Source: Schizophyllum amplum
Lineage: Eukaryota; Basidiomycota; Agaricomycetes; Agaricales; Schizophyllaceae
Assembly (NCBI GenBank): GCA_007026445.1
Contig: VDMD01000008.1
Location: 434,001-498,000 of the forward strand
Length of the DNA: 64,000 bases
Reading direction: 5' to 3'
Part shown: positions 22,424 through 33,100 of the stretch, piece after piece
Layout: each line of letters opens with the position of its first letter
How positions within the stretch are numbered: position 1 is the first letter of the stretch
Translations under genes and position numbers: made by a program
The notes under the pieces: model-generated
Told to the model about the DNA's origin: nothing
Seen by the model: the letters and a program-made list of their open reading frames with translations, nothing else
Database searches by the model: none

Positions 22424-24448
22424 TCAAACCAGCCATTCCCAGTCGCCAGTAAACTCTCCGTGATCCGTCAGGTCGATAAACTGCGTGGGTATATCCACCA
22501 CCGCCATCGCCATCTTCAGGCCCTGCTTCAACCAGCGTGCCCTCCGCTTCCGCATCTTCTTGCACCAGCAGAACAGGTGGTCCTCCTGGCAGGCGAGCCG
22601 AAAGATCTTTAGGTTTTCCACCAATTGGCCCCCGCCCCCCGCCTCGGCCTTCGTCATGAGTTGGCGCGCGCTGACGCGGGATTCGATGAAGTCCGCGAGC
22701 GAATTCGACTCGAACTCGAGCTCCGTCTCCGGTGAGGCATCCGTGATGAATGTGAGGTGCTGGAGGTGAGGAAGCAGGTTTCGTTGCCCTGGATAGATGG
22801 TGATGGCGTTAAGGACGGCTGGCGATAGCTCAGCGACGCCACACATGCAGAGAGTAAGCCTGGATAGGGCGGGAACCATACGAAATAGCTCGAGAAGGTC
22901 TTTCTCGCTCTCCTCTTTGTGCATGGCCAGGAAGAGGCTGACGAGGCCGCACTCGGAGCGGAGGAGAAAGGAGGTGACTACGCTGATGCTGACGACGGGC
23001 TCTCTAGTGGCGCCGCGGAGGACTCCAGCGCCCTGTGCCAGGTGATCTTGCGGGTAGTATTCCGGTAGATCTCCAAGTTTAGGGCCTGGTAGGCTGATGC
23101 GCAAGTGTTCGAGTGCGGGTGCGCTGAGTGAGTCCAAGATCTCGCTCGGGTAGTGGCGCATGAACCAGGTCTGACGCTCCTCTGCTTCCTCCGTGTCCGG
23201 AAATTTATGAAATAAATCGAGGGATATCATGTGCGGCAGTCGAAGATCTTGTTTCTCCTCCGGACGTGGCAGAGCATAGACTCTGTGTGTGATATAACGG
23301 AGTAAACGTACGGTCTCAACGGAGGACAGGCGACCAAGGGCGGCGAGGCACTCTGTCGGCTGGTCATAATGACACTGGAAGTCCTCTATCTGTTCCCAGG
23401 GGAGGGGAAGCGGCACAGCGACGCTCATCTTGAGGAGTCGGAGTTTCCGAAGTTTCGGCGCATCCAAGAACAATGGACAGTCATGAGTCAGCTCTCTGTC
23501 CAACTCGGGGTCATCGAGGTCGTAGAAAATTTCAAGGGTGTCGAGGCGGTACAGTCTGCCATAAATGGGTTCCAGATTACGCATGGCGGCAGCGAGCGTG
23601 ACGCCAGTGAAAGCGAGCTCGGTACAACGCTGTGCGCAATAAGCGAACAGGCGCGGATCCTCTGCGAATGCACCAGGACAAAGGCCGTCCTCGGCCACGA
23701 TACGCATGTAGAGCGGGCTCGAGGGACTTTGACGTAGGTAGTAGCGGAGGCGGGCGTTGAGCATCCGGCCCTGGTTCCTCCAGGGGACGCCGATGACGCC
23801 CATGAGGATGTGCATGTAGTGCGCGCAGATACGGGGTGAAGACAAGCAGATGTTGCGCCACTTGGAACATACACGGAGGGGAAGCCAAGGGCCATGCCAA
23901 ACTGGGATCAAGGCCGTATGGAGCCTGATTAGCTCTTCGTTAGGGCGAACGGGCAGCGTCATGTCGATGTACAATTCGAAACAGATTTGGAGGACTTCTA
24001 CGGGAAGTCTGCGAATTGGCGCCAGGGTGAGATGGCATGCTTTAAGGCAGAAAGAGATGTGGTCGTATATCTGCAAGCAAGCCATGACGTTATTGTCGAG
24101 GAGGGCTTGCTGGTGTTCCAAGGCTTTATGGTAAAGCTCTCGGGCCAAGTGCTCCTGGGAGACCAACGGTGGATCGTTGTTTCGCGTAAGTTGCCTTAGC
24201 GGTTCCGTCAACCGACGCCAATTCAACACATAGGAGGAGGCCATGGGAACTATGGGGCGCGATGACCACGCCGGCCGTGGGGAGGGTGACTTGCACGGAG
24301 GTATGGGCGTATTCGAGAGATGCGTAGGCGACGGCGATACAGAGGCGCGCTCGGAGAAGTTTCCTGAATCGTACGGCGAGACAGATCTCATATCCAGAGG
24401 TGGTGTGGCATCGTTCCATCCGACGGGAGACCAGGTGTGTTGGCGCAT
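22424..24448 (-). CDS. F-box-like protein
   Basis: A single uninterrupted frame of 674 residues starting MRQHTWSPVGWNDATPP. The first 75 residues are Ser/Pro-rich. A helical lead-in (LARELYHKALEHQQALLDNN) precedes the F-box-like segment APIRRLPVEVLQICFELYID, followed by LRVCSKWRNICLSSPRIC. The rest is leucine-rich (LYRLDTLEIFYDL, LDAPKLRKLRLLKMSV, APALEHLRISLPGP), as in basidiomycete F-box proteins. They link substrates to SCF ubiquitin ligases through Skp1; the substrate is unknown. Lack of introns is usual for this expanded family. The promoter and the PER1 promoter share the 372 bp to the right. Confidence 0.85.
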   Translation of the reverse strand: MRQHTWSPVGWNDATPPLDMRSVSPYDSGNFSERASVSPSPTHLSNTPIPPCKSPSPRPAWSSRPIVPMASSYVLNWRRLTEPLRQLTRNNDPPLVSQEHLARELYHKALEHQQALLDNNVMACLQIYDHISFCLKACHLTLAPIRRLPVEVLQICFELYIDMTLPVRPNEELIRLHTALIPVWHGPWLPLRVCSKWRNICLSSPRICAHYMHILMGVIGVPWRNQGRMLNARLRYYLRQSPSSPLYMRIVAEDGLCPGAFAEDPRLFAYCAQRCTELAFTGVTLAAAMRNLEPIYGRLYRLDTLEIFYDLDDPELDRELTHDCPLFLDAPKLRKLRLLKMSVAVPLPLPWEQIEDFQCHYDQPTECLAALGRLSSVETVRLLRYITHRVYALPRPEEKQDLRLPHMISLDLFHKFPDTEEAEERQTWFMRHYPSEILDSLSAPALEHLRISLPGPKLGDLPEYYPQDHLAQGAGVLRGATREPVVSISVVTSFLLRSECGLVSLFLAMHKEESEKDLLELFRMVPALSRLTLCMCGVAELSPAVLNAITIYPGQRNLLPHLQHLTFITDASPETELEFESNSLADFIESRVSARQLMTKAEAGGGGQLVENLKIFRLACQEDHLFCWCKKMRKRRARWLKQGLKMAMAVVDIPTQFIDLTDHGEFTGDWEWLV

Positions 24449-24820
24449 CTCGGCACATGCGCAGCGCGCAGTGTGTATACTTCGTCTTAGCTGTGGTTAG
24501 ATCTGGGCCATAAACCTTCCCGAGACTTTAGGGCTGCGTGCTCTTTCGACGACAAGCGCTTGACTAGGTGATCAGCAGCGATCGCCAGGATCTCGAACAA
24601 GGCCATACCTGGACTATTCTGTCAAGTTCAAGGAGTCAGAAGGTGTGCAGTCACGCAACAGCACTGGCGCCGGCGCTGCATGAGAATAGAAGCCTGTCCG
24701 GCCCGCAGACATCACCGAAGGAGGAGGAGGGAAAGGAAATACGAACCGTGGGAACATTTATGTTGCACAAATATTTGGCCCTTTAGCGGACCGAATTCTC
24801 CGCCGCCGTTCTCGCTCCTG
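24449..24820. promoter_or_regulatory. Divergent promoter region, F-box / PER1
   Basis: Intergenic 372 bp between two divergent starts. No clear TATA box; ATATTTGG lies about 40 bp before the PER1 start. Confidence 0.35.
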
Positions 24821-25876
24821 ATGCGCTTGTTTTACTTCCCCTTGGTCTTCTTCATCGCGGTAGTCGCAGCCTCGTCCGGCGACCGAGCAAAAGATTTCAG
24901 ATATTGCGTCGACCGATGCTATGCGTCTTGCAAGGAGCCGCTCCCGCTGGCGCTGCGGTTGACGGGGTGGACGTGTCTCGATGACTGCAGGTACACCTGC
25001 ATGCACACCATTACCGCGCGCGCAACGGTGAAAGGGCACCCACCGAAGCAGTACTTTGGGAAGTGGCCGTTCCTACGCCTCCTTGGCATGCAGGAACCCG
25101 CCTCAGTGTTCTTCTCTCTGGTGAACCTCTGGGCGCATATCCGTGGGTCGCGCGCTCTCCAGCGACGCGTCCCCCAAGGACATCCAATGAAAAGATATTA
25201 TGCTGCATGGTCCTGGATTAGCGCGAATACGTGGATATGGTCGGCGGTCTTTCATACGCGAGGTGCGTAGCTTCCCTCTTCATGCTCATGAATATTACAC
25301 TGACGCGTCCGTCCAGACTTCCCCCTCACTGAGAAGCTGGACTATTTCTCCGCGGCACTCACTATAATGTCGGCGCTACAGTACACTGTCATCCGTCTCT
25401 TCCATCTCTACCCACAGCATCCGCCGGACCCAAAGCGAGCGACCACGCGTAACATGTGGACCGTCGTCTGCGCCACAGCGTACGTCGGTCACGTCACGTA
25501 CCTCTGCGTCCTTCCGCGCTTCGACTATGCGTACAACATCATCTTTAACACCATAATCGGCATGGCGCATAACTTACTCTGGCTATTGTTCGCCCTTCCC
25601 GCCCGCTGGTCGCTCTTCCGGCGGTATCCGCATAGACCGAAATCGTACCGCCCGGCATTTGTCACCAAGGTCGCGCTCTTCGTCGCGTTGACGACCGCAG
25701 CAACTGCTCTGGAGTTGTTTGACTTCCCCCCGTGGGCGCTTGTCATCGACGCGCATGCGCTCTGGCATCTTGCCACAGTGCCAATAGCCATCGTCTGGTA
25801 TCAGTTTCTCATTGAGGATGCCTTGGACGAAAGCTGGAGAGATCCGAGGCTAAGGGGCGACTACTTGAAAATATAG
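24821..25876 (+). CDS. PER1: PER1/PGAP3-type GPI-remodelling protein
   Basis: ER membrane protein that removes the sn-2 acyl chain of GPI anchors during lipid remodelling. Exons 24821-25262 and 25317-25876, 333 residues. An N-terminal signal (MRLFYFPLVFFIAVVAAS) leads into the Cys-rich luminal part: YCVDRCYASCKE, WTCLDDCRYTCMHTIT. Family blocks follow: YFGKWPFLRLLGMQEPASVF, SLVNLWAHIRGS, YYAAWSWISANTWIWSAVFH, LDYFSAALTIMSALQYTVIR, then several transmembrane helices and the histidine-containing DAHALWHLATVPIAIVWYQF. Length and order match Per1. The splice phase (1) agrees at the only intron. No anomalies. Confidence 0.95.
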
Positions 25877-26297
25877 TGCATATAGTGGTATGTGGCTCCA
25901 ACTTCCTATCGATCTTCAAAGACTTACACGCGATGCCAGTGTACATATGTAATCTGTGTACTACGTATGTTGTAACGTCTGGTAATTTAATCGTGACGCG
26001 GGACGTAGGGTGAGGCTTGAGCGCTTGAGGGGCGGTCGTGCTCGCCAGGTTTTAGTTTGAGGTTGCAAAACTGGCCTCTTCATAAGCGTCGCCGTGCGGC
26101 ACGGTGGTGTCAATCAGTATGTACATTGGACGGATACTGTCGCCTTCCTATCCTGTACATGACGCGGAACTAAGTAGTCTGTCCATGTCAGGGAGTGCAG
26201 TAGTAAAGCTATGACTCGTCAGGTTACAATATTCTGGTTGACTTTTGGTCGTACGGCGATGCGCACGAACGATCAACCATTCGCCAGATACCAGCTC
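25877..26297. other. Intergenic between convergent genes
   Basis: 420 bp between the 3' ends of PER1 and the HPNG-module gene. Terminators expected; nothing specific seen. Confidence 0.4.
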
Positions 26298-26985
26298 TCA
26301 GTCGGAATCGTACTGATCCCAGAGTCCTCCCTGCGGTACGCACCCGAACGCCGTGTCGATCTCACGGACGAGTTCGCGCAATCCTTCATCGTACTCGTCG
26401 GACGCCTCTGCGTCGAACTGGTTAGACCACCCTGGCCCGGACTCCGAATCGGATGAGTCGGACGGGTCGGACGGCGGCTCTGCATCGTGCTGGGTAGACG
26501 CCGCCACCACTTGTTCGGGCGTGACCTTGGATTGCGGCCCGGGTGTTTTGAAGGGGTAGCAGCGCACGGGAATGGCGCGCGGGTGCTTGTATACCCTCTT
26601 CACGTCGCGGATGGCAATCAATCGTCGGCCGTTCGGGTGCAGCTGCTTGGCTTGTCGCGGTTGTTGGGGCTGCAGCGCCGGTTGGGTCTGCACCGGTTGG
26701 GTCTGCAGCGGTTGGGCCGAAGTCGTGGCGGTTACATTTACAGGACGCGTCGCCTTGTGCTGCTTTTGCGCCGCAGCCACTTGCGCGGGAGTGACCATGG
26801 CCTGAGGCCGGGGCTTTTTGAAGGGATAGCATGCCACCGGAATGGGAGGCTGATGGTTGTATACGCTCTGCACTTCGCGGATTGTGATCGCACGTTGTCC
26901 GTTTGGGTGCAATTGCCTGGTCGAAGGGGATGAGCGACTGGGGTCATGTGTACGAGCGACGATTCACCACGTACTTTGTTGCCAT
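26298..26985 (-). CDS. HPNG-module repeat protein, two-module paralogue
   Basis: Exon 1 is 11 nt (26985-26975, ATGGCAACAAA), followed by an intron with donor GTACGT and acceptor CAG, then exon 2 26916-26298; 209 residues. It reads MATKQ and then two modules, each with HPNG[QR]R, a strand I-x-IR[ED]V, VYxH, [AP]IPVxCYPFK, PxPQ and VTP[AE]QV. A Gln/Pro-rich linker of about 40 residues joins them. The tail is acidic (SDSSDSESGPGW) and ends VREIDTAFGCVPQGGLWDQY. The same tiny first exon, module and tail occur in the neighbour at 27558-29027, so the pair arose by tandem duplication. No known domain is recognised, nor signal peptide or membrane segment. Function unknown. Confidence 0.75.
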
Positions 26986-27557
26986 TTGGAGGGTTGGGCA
27001 GGCACGAACACGACGTTGATGCGGGAAGACGGGCAAAGCAAGGGCGTCGGTCGACTACGCTCGCCTCGAACGATGTGTATGTAGATGAGGGCGAGAGGTA
27101 AGGCGGATCGATGCGTGGCCTGGAGTTGTACGTCCCTGGAGTGGGAACAGAAGACGAGGAAGACGTGACGATGCCGTTATGGCCACTGAATGGACCATGA
27201 GGCGGGGTCATGATTGGGGGAGATGAGCACTCGAGCCTCGGGTCAAGCACGGGTGCACGGGATGAGTTTCGACCGGTACGAGCGAACGACTTCGCGGATT
27301 ATAAGTCGCTCGCCACACCGTGTAGTCCGTTATGGTACCACTTCATAAGAAATTGGTCGGGCGGGACGGTCAAGTACGTGGCTTTTTTGGTGGTTGGTTG
27401 ATGATATATTTCGAACGAATAGTGTACAGGTTGGCAGATAGTCTGAAGCACCTCGGATGAGTCAAGCTGTAGTCTTTGGTCAGGTTTCGACGGTAGACCA
27501 TGCATGGGGAACATACCATTATTCTCTGCTCCGCGTTTCACGTATTAGCAGACTGAA
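26986..27557. promoter_or_regulatory. Duplicated promoter region of the HPNG-module pair
   Basis: Upstream of the two-module gene. It resembles the region 29028-29200 upstream of the five-module gene (shared GTCACGTCTTCC and CGCATCGxTCC blocks on the minus strand), so the duplication included the promoter. No TATAAA here, unlike the partner. Confidence 0.45.
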
Positions 27558-29027
27558 TCAGTCGTCATACATATTCTCCCACAATCCACCCTCCGGTATG
27601 AGCCCGAACGCGGTGTCGATGTTGTGTACGGCTTGAAGTGCGCGTTCGTGTAGATCGGCCGCCCTGGCCGCCTTCGCAAGCTGCTCGGGCGTGATCTGGG
27701 TCTGCGGCCGGGACCACCTCGGAAAGAACTCCATGTCGATGTGGTCCCATCGGTCGAAGTCGTATACCTCGTCGACGTCGCGGATGGCGATCGTCCGCTG
27801 GCCATTGGGATGCAGCCGTAGTGGCTGAATCGGCGGCGGTTGCGGTTGTTGGGTCTCCTGCGGCGGAGTCGAACCGGTTGGAGTCGGTTCTGGGTCGTAC
27901 CGGGCGGACGCTGCCAGCACTTGCGCGGGCGTAACCATGGTATGGGGCTGCGGTTCCTTGAAGGGGTAGTAGGACATTGGGATTGGCTGCTGAAGTTCGT
28001 ATACTTGTTGTACGTCACGGATGGCGATCAACTGCTGGCCGTTTGGGTGGACCTGTTGGATTTGTAGCGCTTGACTCTCCAGCACGGCTGGTTCTGAAGC
28101 GGCGGCTGGTTCTGCAGCGGTGGCTGGTTCTGCAACGGCGGCTGATTCTACAGCATCGGCTGATTCTGAAGCGGCGGCCGAGCGCTGAGCCTGTGGCGGC
28201 GACTGAGGAGAAGTGGCGTCGGTAGCATCTGCTGTACGGTCTGCATTGTATTGGTCGAACATCTCTGCAGCGAACTGGTCGGACGCTGCCACAACCTGCT
28301 CAGGGGCAACCATGGTTTCGGGCCGCGGTTCGTCGAAGGGATAACAAGACACGGGAATGGCGCGCTCATGGTCGTAGACCTGCACCACGTCGCGGATGGC
28401 GATCAGTCGTTGCCCGTTAGGGTGCAGCCGCTCGGTCCGCGGCGATGAGGCTCGTGCCAGTGGCGGGGAGGCCTGCTGCGGCTGAGTCTGCAGCGGTGGG
28501 ACCTGCAGTACTTGAGAGGTCTTGTCGCGGAGGACGTCTGCAACACGATCGACATCGGGTTGGGTGGATAGCTGCGCGTCGTATCGAGCGACTGCCTCCG
28601 TCACTTGCTCGGGTGTGACCATGGTATCGGGCGCGGGGTTCGTGACGGGATAGCAGGTCATGGGAATTGGCCGCTGATGGGCGTAAACCTTGTTGACGTC
28701 GCGGATCGCGGCCAGGCGCCGCCCATTCGGGTGGAGCCGTACAATCTGCTGCAGCGGGTGTTGTGGTTGGGACGGCGTTGCGTCCGCGTTGCGTTCTGCC
28801 TCCCACTTCTTGTATGCCTTCGTCACTTGCTTGGGTGTGACCAAGGACTGCGGCCGGGGTTTCTTGAAGGAATAGCAGCGCAGGGGGATGGGGTACTGGT
28901 GATTGTACACGCCCTGTACATCGTCAATGGTGATCTCATGTTGCCCGTTCGGGTGACGCTGCCTGGACCGGGCAGATAAGCAAGGGAAATGATGCGGAAG
29001 TTCGGCGAGGACGTACTTTTTGGCCAT
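27558..29027 (-). CDS. HPNG-module repeat protein, five-module paralogue
   Basis: Exon 1 is 11 nt (29027-29017, ATGGCCAAAAA), the intron is 29016-28963, and exon 2 is 28962-27558; 471 residues. After MAKKQR come five modules: HPNGQHEITIDDV..., HPNGRRLAAIRDV..., HPNGQRLIAIRDV..., HPNGQQLIAIRDV..., HPNGQRTIAIRDV.... Each continues with VYxHxxPIPxxCYPF, PRPxTMVTPEQV, except the fifth, whose middle is replaced by a WDHIDMEFF segment. Linkers are of 25-75 residues, rich in Ala, Glu, Gln, Pro. The C-terminus is HNIDTAFGLIPEGGLWENMY, matching the paralogue. TATAAA at 29130-29135 (minus strand) lies 103 bp before the ATG. The family is unrecognised. The compact conserved core with beta-rich residues and fixed VTPEQV ending suggests a small folded domain repeated like beads. 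Confidence 0.78.
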   Translation of the reverse strand: MAKKYVLAELPHHFPCLSARSRQRHPNGQHEITIDDVQGVYNHQYPIPLRCYSFKKPRPQSLVTPKQVTKAYKKWEAERNADATPSQPQHPLQQIVRLHPNGRRLAAIRDVNKVYAHQRPIPMTCYPVTNPAPDTMVTPEQVTEAVARYDAQLSTQPDVDRVADVLRDKTSQVLQVPPLQTQPQQASPPLARASSPRTERLHPNGQRLIAIRDVVQVYDHERAIPVSCYPFDEPRPETMVAPEQVVAASDQFAAEMFDQYNADRTADATDATSPQSPPQAQRSAAASESADAVESAAVAEPATAAEPAAASEPAVLESQALQIQQVHPNGQQLIAIRDVQQVYELQQPIPMSYYPFKEPQPHTMVTPAQVLAASARYDPEPTPTGSTPPQETQQPQPPPIQPLRLHPNGQRTIAIRDVDEVYDFDRWDHIDMEFFPRWSRPQTQITPEQLAKAARAADLHERALQAVHNIDTAFGLIPEGGLWENMYDD

Positions 29028-29489
29028 TTCGATGGTGAGGGCAACGGCGAGATATCGCTTTCGCTTGTTTCAGAGGAGGTGCTGATGAGGGCAGGAGGCA
29101 AGGTGGACCGATGCGCGGCTTGAGAGGAGTTTATATGTGGGGTGAGAATGGAAGACGTGACGGCAGTACTAGATGAACCACGTGGTGTGGTCATGGTGAG
29201 TTAGCTTGGTATAAAGACCATATTAGAGATTGTGCGTCGGGTTGTCCACAAAATCCTTGTGGCAGACTCGAGAACACACTGCGTGTCTTCAAGTATAGAG
29301 TGATATCGCACTTGGTCGAAGCAGATGCATTACGCAGTCTAAATACGGACAGTAGTGGCGTCTTTCTTCGATAAAGAGTGAAGGTCCTGCTCTGCACGCG
29401 GATTGAGCATTCAGACGGGAGAAGGAGGGCGGACAGGACATACGCATGCCCCAAACGTGTGCCCGGAGGTCCAAGAACTCTGAGGACTG
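29028..29489. promoter_or_regulatory. Promoter region with TATA box (29130-29135)
   Basis: Promoter of the five-module gene and 3' flank of the coiled-coil gene at 29490. TATAAA on the minus strand at 29130-29135. No other gene recognised. Confidence 0.5.
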
Positions 29490-30061
29490 TTAATTACGGT
29501 TTGAGGGCAGGGTAACATCCAACACACCAACATGCAGGCCATCTACGAGCTTCTTCATCTCGGCCCGGACCTTGTGGATGTCCTCTTTGCTAGCAGAGGA
29601 CTTTTCCAACACCTTGAGATCCTTCTCGACAGCCTCGATGCGCCGGACGTGCTCGGTGACCTGATGCAGTATGAGCATGAGTGTAGCTTTTGTGACGCGC
29701 CACGCACCTTTTCCGTGCTGAGCTTGAGCTCCTCCACGCTTGCCTGCAATGCAGCAGAAGCCTGCTTGTACTCGTCTAGCAAGTTGTACGCGGCAAATGA
29801 CGCGGCAAGGGAGAAGCCAAAGAGGAAGCCAATGATGCTTTGTCATGCATGAGTGAGAGTGGGCGCGCCCTCGCGCGTGTGTGCTCACCCGCCGCGAATG
29901 CCTCCGACCGGTCTCTGGACCTGCTGCACGACAGTAGCGTTGCCTGCGACGGGCGGGATGACCTCATTGCGAAGGAGGTGTGACGTCGAGAACGTCCTGG
30001 CGACGTAAATGGGGAGGGTCCGCCGACATAGCGCGCTTCGGGCGCTCAGCACGGCCGACAT
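29490..30061 (-). CDS. Small mitochondrial inner-membrane-type coiled-coil protein
   Basis: Exons 30061-29889, 29837-29708 and 29660-29490 give 157 residues. The N-terminus MSAVLSARSALCRRTLPIYV, followed by ARTFSTSHLL, is Arg/Ser-rich without acids and reads as a mitochondrial presequence. One membrane segment follows (GIIGFLFGFSLAASFAAYNL), then a long amphipathic helix (ASAALQASVEELKLSTEKV, RRIEAVEKDLKVLEKS) predicted as coiled coil. The end is VGVLDVTLPSNRN. The layout fits small fungal mitochondrial membrane proteins of unknown function. It shares a bidirectional promoter of only 119 bp with POP1. Confidence 0.75.
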
Positions 30062-30180
30062 CGTTGAGGTTCGGGAGGAATCGTGACTACCGTCACCCAA
30101 CGCGTGACTGAGAACAATGCACGCGGGCCGGCATCCCGCATTGTTCTCTTCTCCTTCGCCAACACAATAATCACAGAACA
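30062..30180. promoter_or_regulatory. Very short bidirectional promoter (119 bp)
   Basis: Separates the start of the mitochondrial coiled-coil gene (minus) from the start of POP1 (plus). Contains CACGCGTTGGGTGACG on the minus strand and AACACAATAATCACAGAACA before the POP1 ATG. Confidence 0.5.
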
Positions 30181-33100
30181 ATGGCACCCAAGAGACCAGC
30201 AGCGAACGAAGAGTCTTCGACCGCGCGGAAGAGGGCAAAGACGTCTGCGGCGCGCACCATCAGGATACAGGAGCCGTCTGCTCAAGCCGGCCCCTCGACC
30301 GTTACCCTGGACAGTGAGGAATACTTGCCCGCAGACGAGGCTCTCGCCTGACACCCTTCGCCAGGCATGAAGAAACTTCCAGGAGCCATCCAAGTCGAAA
30401 AGTTTGCCGAGGTGAGTGTTATGACTTGCAGACACGATCTCTCGGCGCTTAAATGATTTCAAGGCGCGCGCTTTCGAGATCAACGCGATGCATACCGCGA
30501 TGGAAAACTCATCGTGCGGCAGCGAATCATCTTCTTTGGTCCCCCGCTCATCTTCTGCAGTGAGCACTCGGCGCAACGCGCCTGGCAGGCGCTTCCGCGT
30601 CACCTCCGTCGTCGTGCCGCAAGTCATGATCCACGCCGCGTTCCTACGCGTCTACGAGAACGTGCCAAAGCTGAAGTCCGTCTGGACCTATTCACTCCTC
30701 CGGACTCCTTCACACGCGCCACAGATCGACGGACCCATCGCAAGCGCCGCCACAAGGTGAAGAAGGGACGAACACGGCGAATGTGTTCGCCAAGCGGCAG
30801 CGTGCGTATTCCGATACCAATGAAATAAAACAGCATCTCACTCTTCGCCAGGCGACAAAACATGGCTAGAGACGCACGTTGGCACGCGAAGCGCATGATC
30901 ATGAAGACGATGTGGGGGTATAAGCTGGTGCGTACGCCGGATGGCGATATGTGTACACCGAAGCTGAACATCTGCTCCCTCGTCTCCTCTATTCCCCCAC
31001 CCACCCCCCCAGGCCGTCAAACCCACCGAAAAATCCTTCCGCCCCTCCCACCGCGCCGCATGCACGGCTCCATCTGCACGATGCATCGTACGAGGGGCCG
31101 ATAGAAATCCGCGGGCGGATAGACATCCTGAAGCGCGCATTAGAACAGTGCTGCGACTGCCAGGGGCCCAGCCCGGCGACGGCGAGGTGAGGGTTTGGTT
31201 TCCAATCTCATGTGAAGACTTCGTTTGCTGTCGAGCTCTCGAGGCTTCATGTGCTTGCTTCCAATGCTTCCTTGCTTTCGCCCATGTGCATGCATTATTC
31301 ATTGTTTAAGATATCGTTTTTTAGAGTATCGTTTGTTTGGATTTTGTTTTTTTCACGTCTCATCCTTCTTCTTCATCCTACCATGCTTCCCGTCTCCCAG
31401 CTAACCCCGTGACAGATTCGCCGACGGCTCGCGCGCCTTCTCACGCACATATACGAGTTCCAGGCGTATCCTCTGGGTCTTATCTCGCCTGCGTCGATTA
31501 TATGGCAACCAGCCGCGCCTGTCATATCGAAAGACGGCAAAAAGGGAAAGGGAAAGGGAAGGGGAAGGCGGCCGAGAACCCCATGACTGCCTCGACCGCT
31601 GCTACCATCAACCTGCTACACCTCGACCGCTGCTACCACCTCAACCGCTGCTACCACCTCAACCGCTGCTACAACCTCAACCGCTGCCCCCCCCGCTGCT
31701 ACCACCTCAACCGCTGCTACCACCTCAACCGCTGCTACCAACCCTCCACCAAAGAAAGGCATCACCCAGAAAAACACCACCACCACCACCCCCCAACACC
31801 GCACCCTCTGGCTCCGCTGCCACGCCGACGGCTTCGACGCCGTCTTCCGCACGCTGCATCGCGCCATTGTCTTTGCGCAGGATGAGTATAATAAGGCGAA
31901 TCCCGATTCTGCTCATCCGACGCATGCCGGCTCTGCTTATTCGACGCATGCCGGCTCTGCTTATTCGAAGCACGCGAGGACGGAGCCGGAGGATGTAGAA
32001 ATCGCGGATCTGAGAGGGGAGGTCAACGTGTTTGAGATTATGGGCCCGCAGGCGAATCAGGTGTTGAGGGGGGCGTTGAGGGCGGTGCCGGGGGGTTGAG
32101 GGCGGTGCCGGGGGGTGCGGTGAGCAAGGGGGGCGGGAGATGCCGGTCGGTGAGAAGCGGGGGAGGAAGGGGAGGGGGAGTTTGGGAAGGTAAGGGTGAT
32201 GTCTGTGAATTGGTTGTGCGAAAGGGGATGAGGGCCTTTGGAACGGGCAAGGGGATTTTCAATTTGGGGAAACCGAAAGGAAGAGAAGAAAGTCTTGCTG
32301 ACTCTTGCCACAGTTCTGGGCGTCGCTGCAGAATCTGCAGACATCGGCTGCGGTGCCGCGTGGGATGGTGGTTGGGTTTGAGGTGGATGATCCGAGGTTG
32401 AGGTGGGTGTTTTTGCGTTTTTGTTGTTTTCTTGGGTCATTTTTGCCTGATCGTCTCTTATTTCGGCATTTCCTCTTGCCTCGTTCAATATCCTTTCCCG
32501 CGACTTCCTCACAACTGCGCAAATCACCACGACTCCACAACGAACACCCTCCAAAAACGACTAAACTTCTCCTGCCCAGATTCCCTCCCAAACGAGCCAA
32601 ATCGGACGACGCCGCGGCGTTATCGCAGACGCCGACGTTCCCTTCGCCGGCCTTGCGGCTGTGCGATTTGGGATGTGGACGTGCGCAAGCGGCTGTCGGT
32701 CCCGAAGTATACACAGAAGCAGATAGATGAGAGACGGGCGAAGGTATGTGTGGTCAATTGCTCCGATCATAACCCTAATTACGATTCCAATGCCGATTCT
32801 CACCCCCGTCATCCACAGAACCTCATCCCCGGCACGCCCCTAAACGCGCTGCGCCAGGACGACCGCGTCCCCGTGCTCCTCGTGCAGAAATCCGTCGAAG
32901 CGACCTCGTCCTCCTCCTCCTCCGCCTCCTCCTTCAACACCTCCTTCCCCTCCACCACTTCCGCCCCAGCCATAACGGCTGGACGCTCATCTTCCCCGCC
33001 GGCTGGGGCATGGCTTCCTCGCCTCGCTCGTGCACACGGGCACCCGTGTGGCGGCCAGCGCGAGCGCGCGGCGCAAGCGTTCGAGGCCGGCGTCGCCTGT

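Noticed and set aside
26487..28979. Several plus-strand open frames opposite the HPNG genes
   Set aside because: They are antisense shadows; conservation between modules follows the minus-strand codons, and splice sites that restore the starts are on that strand.
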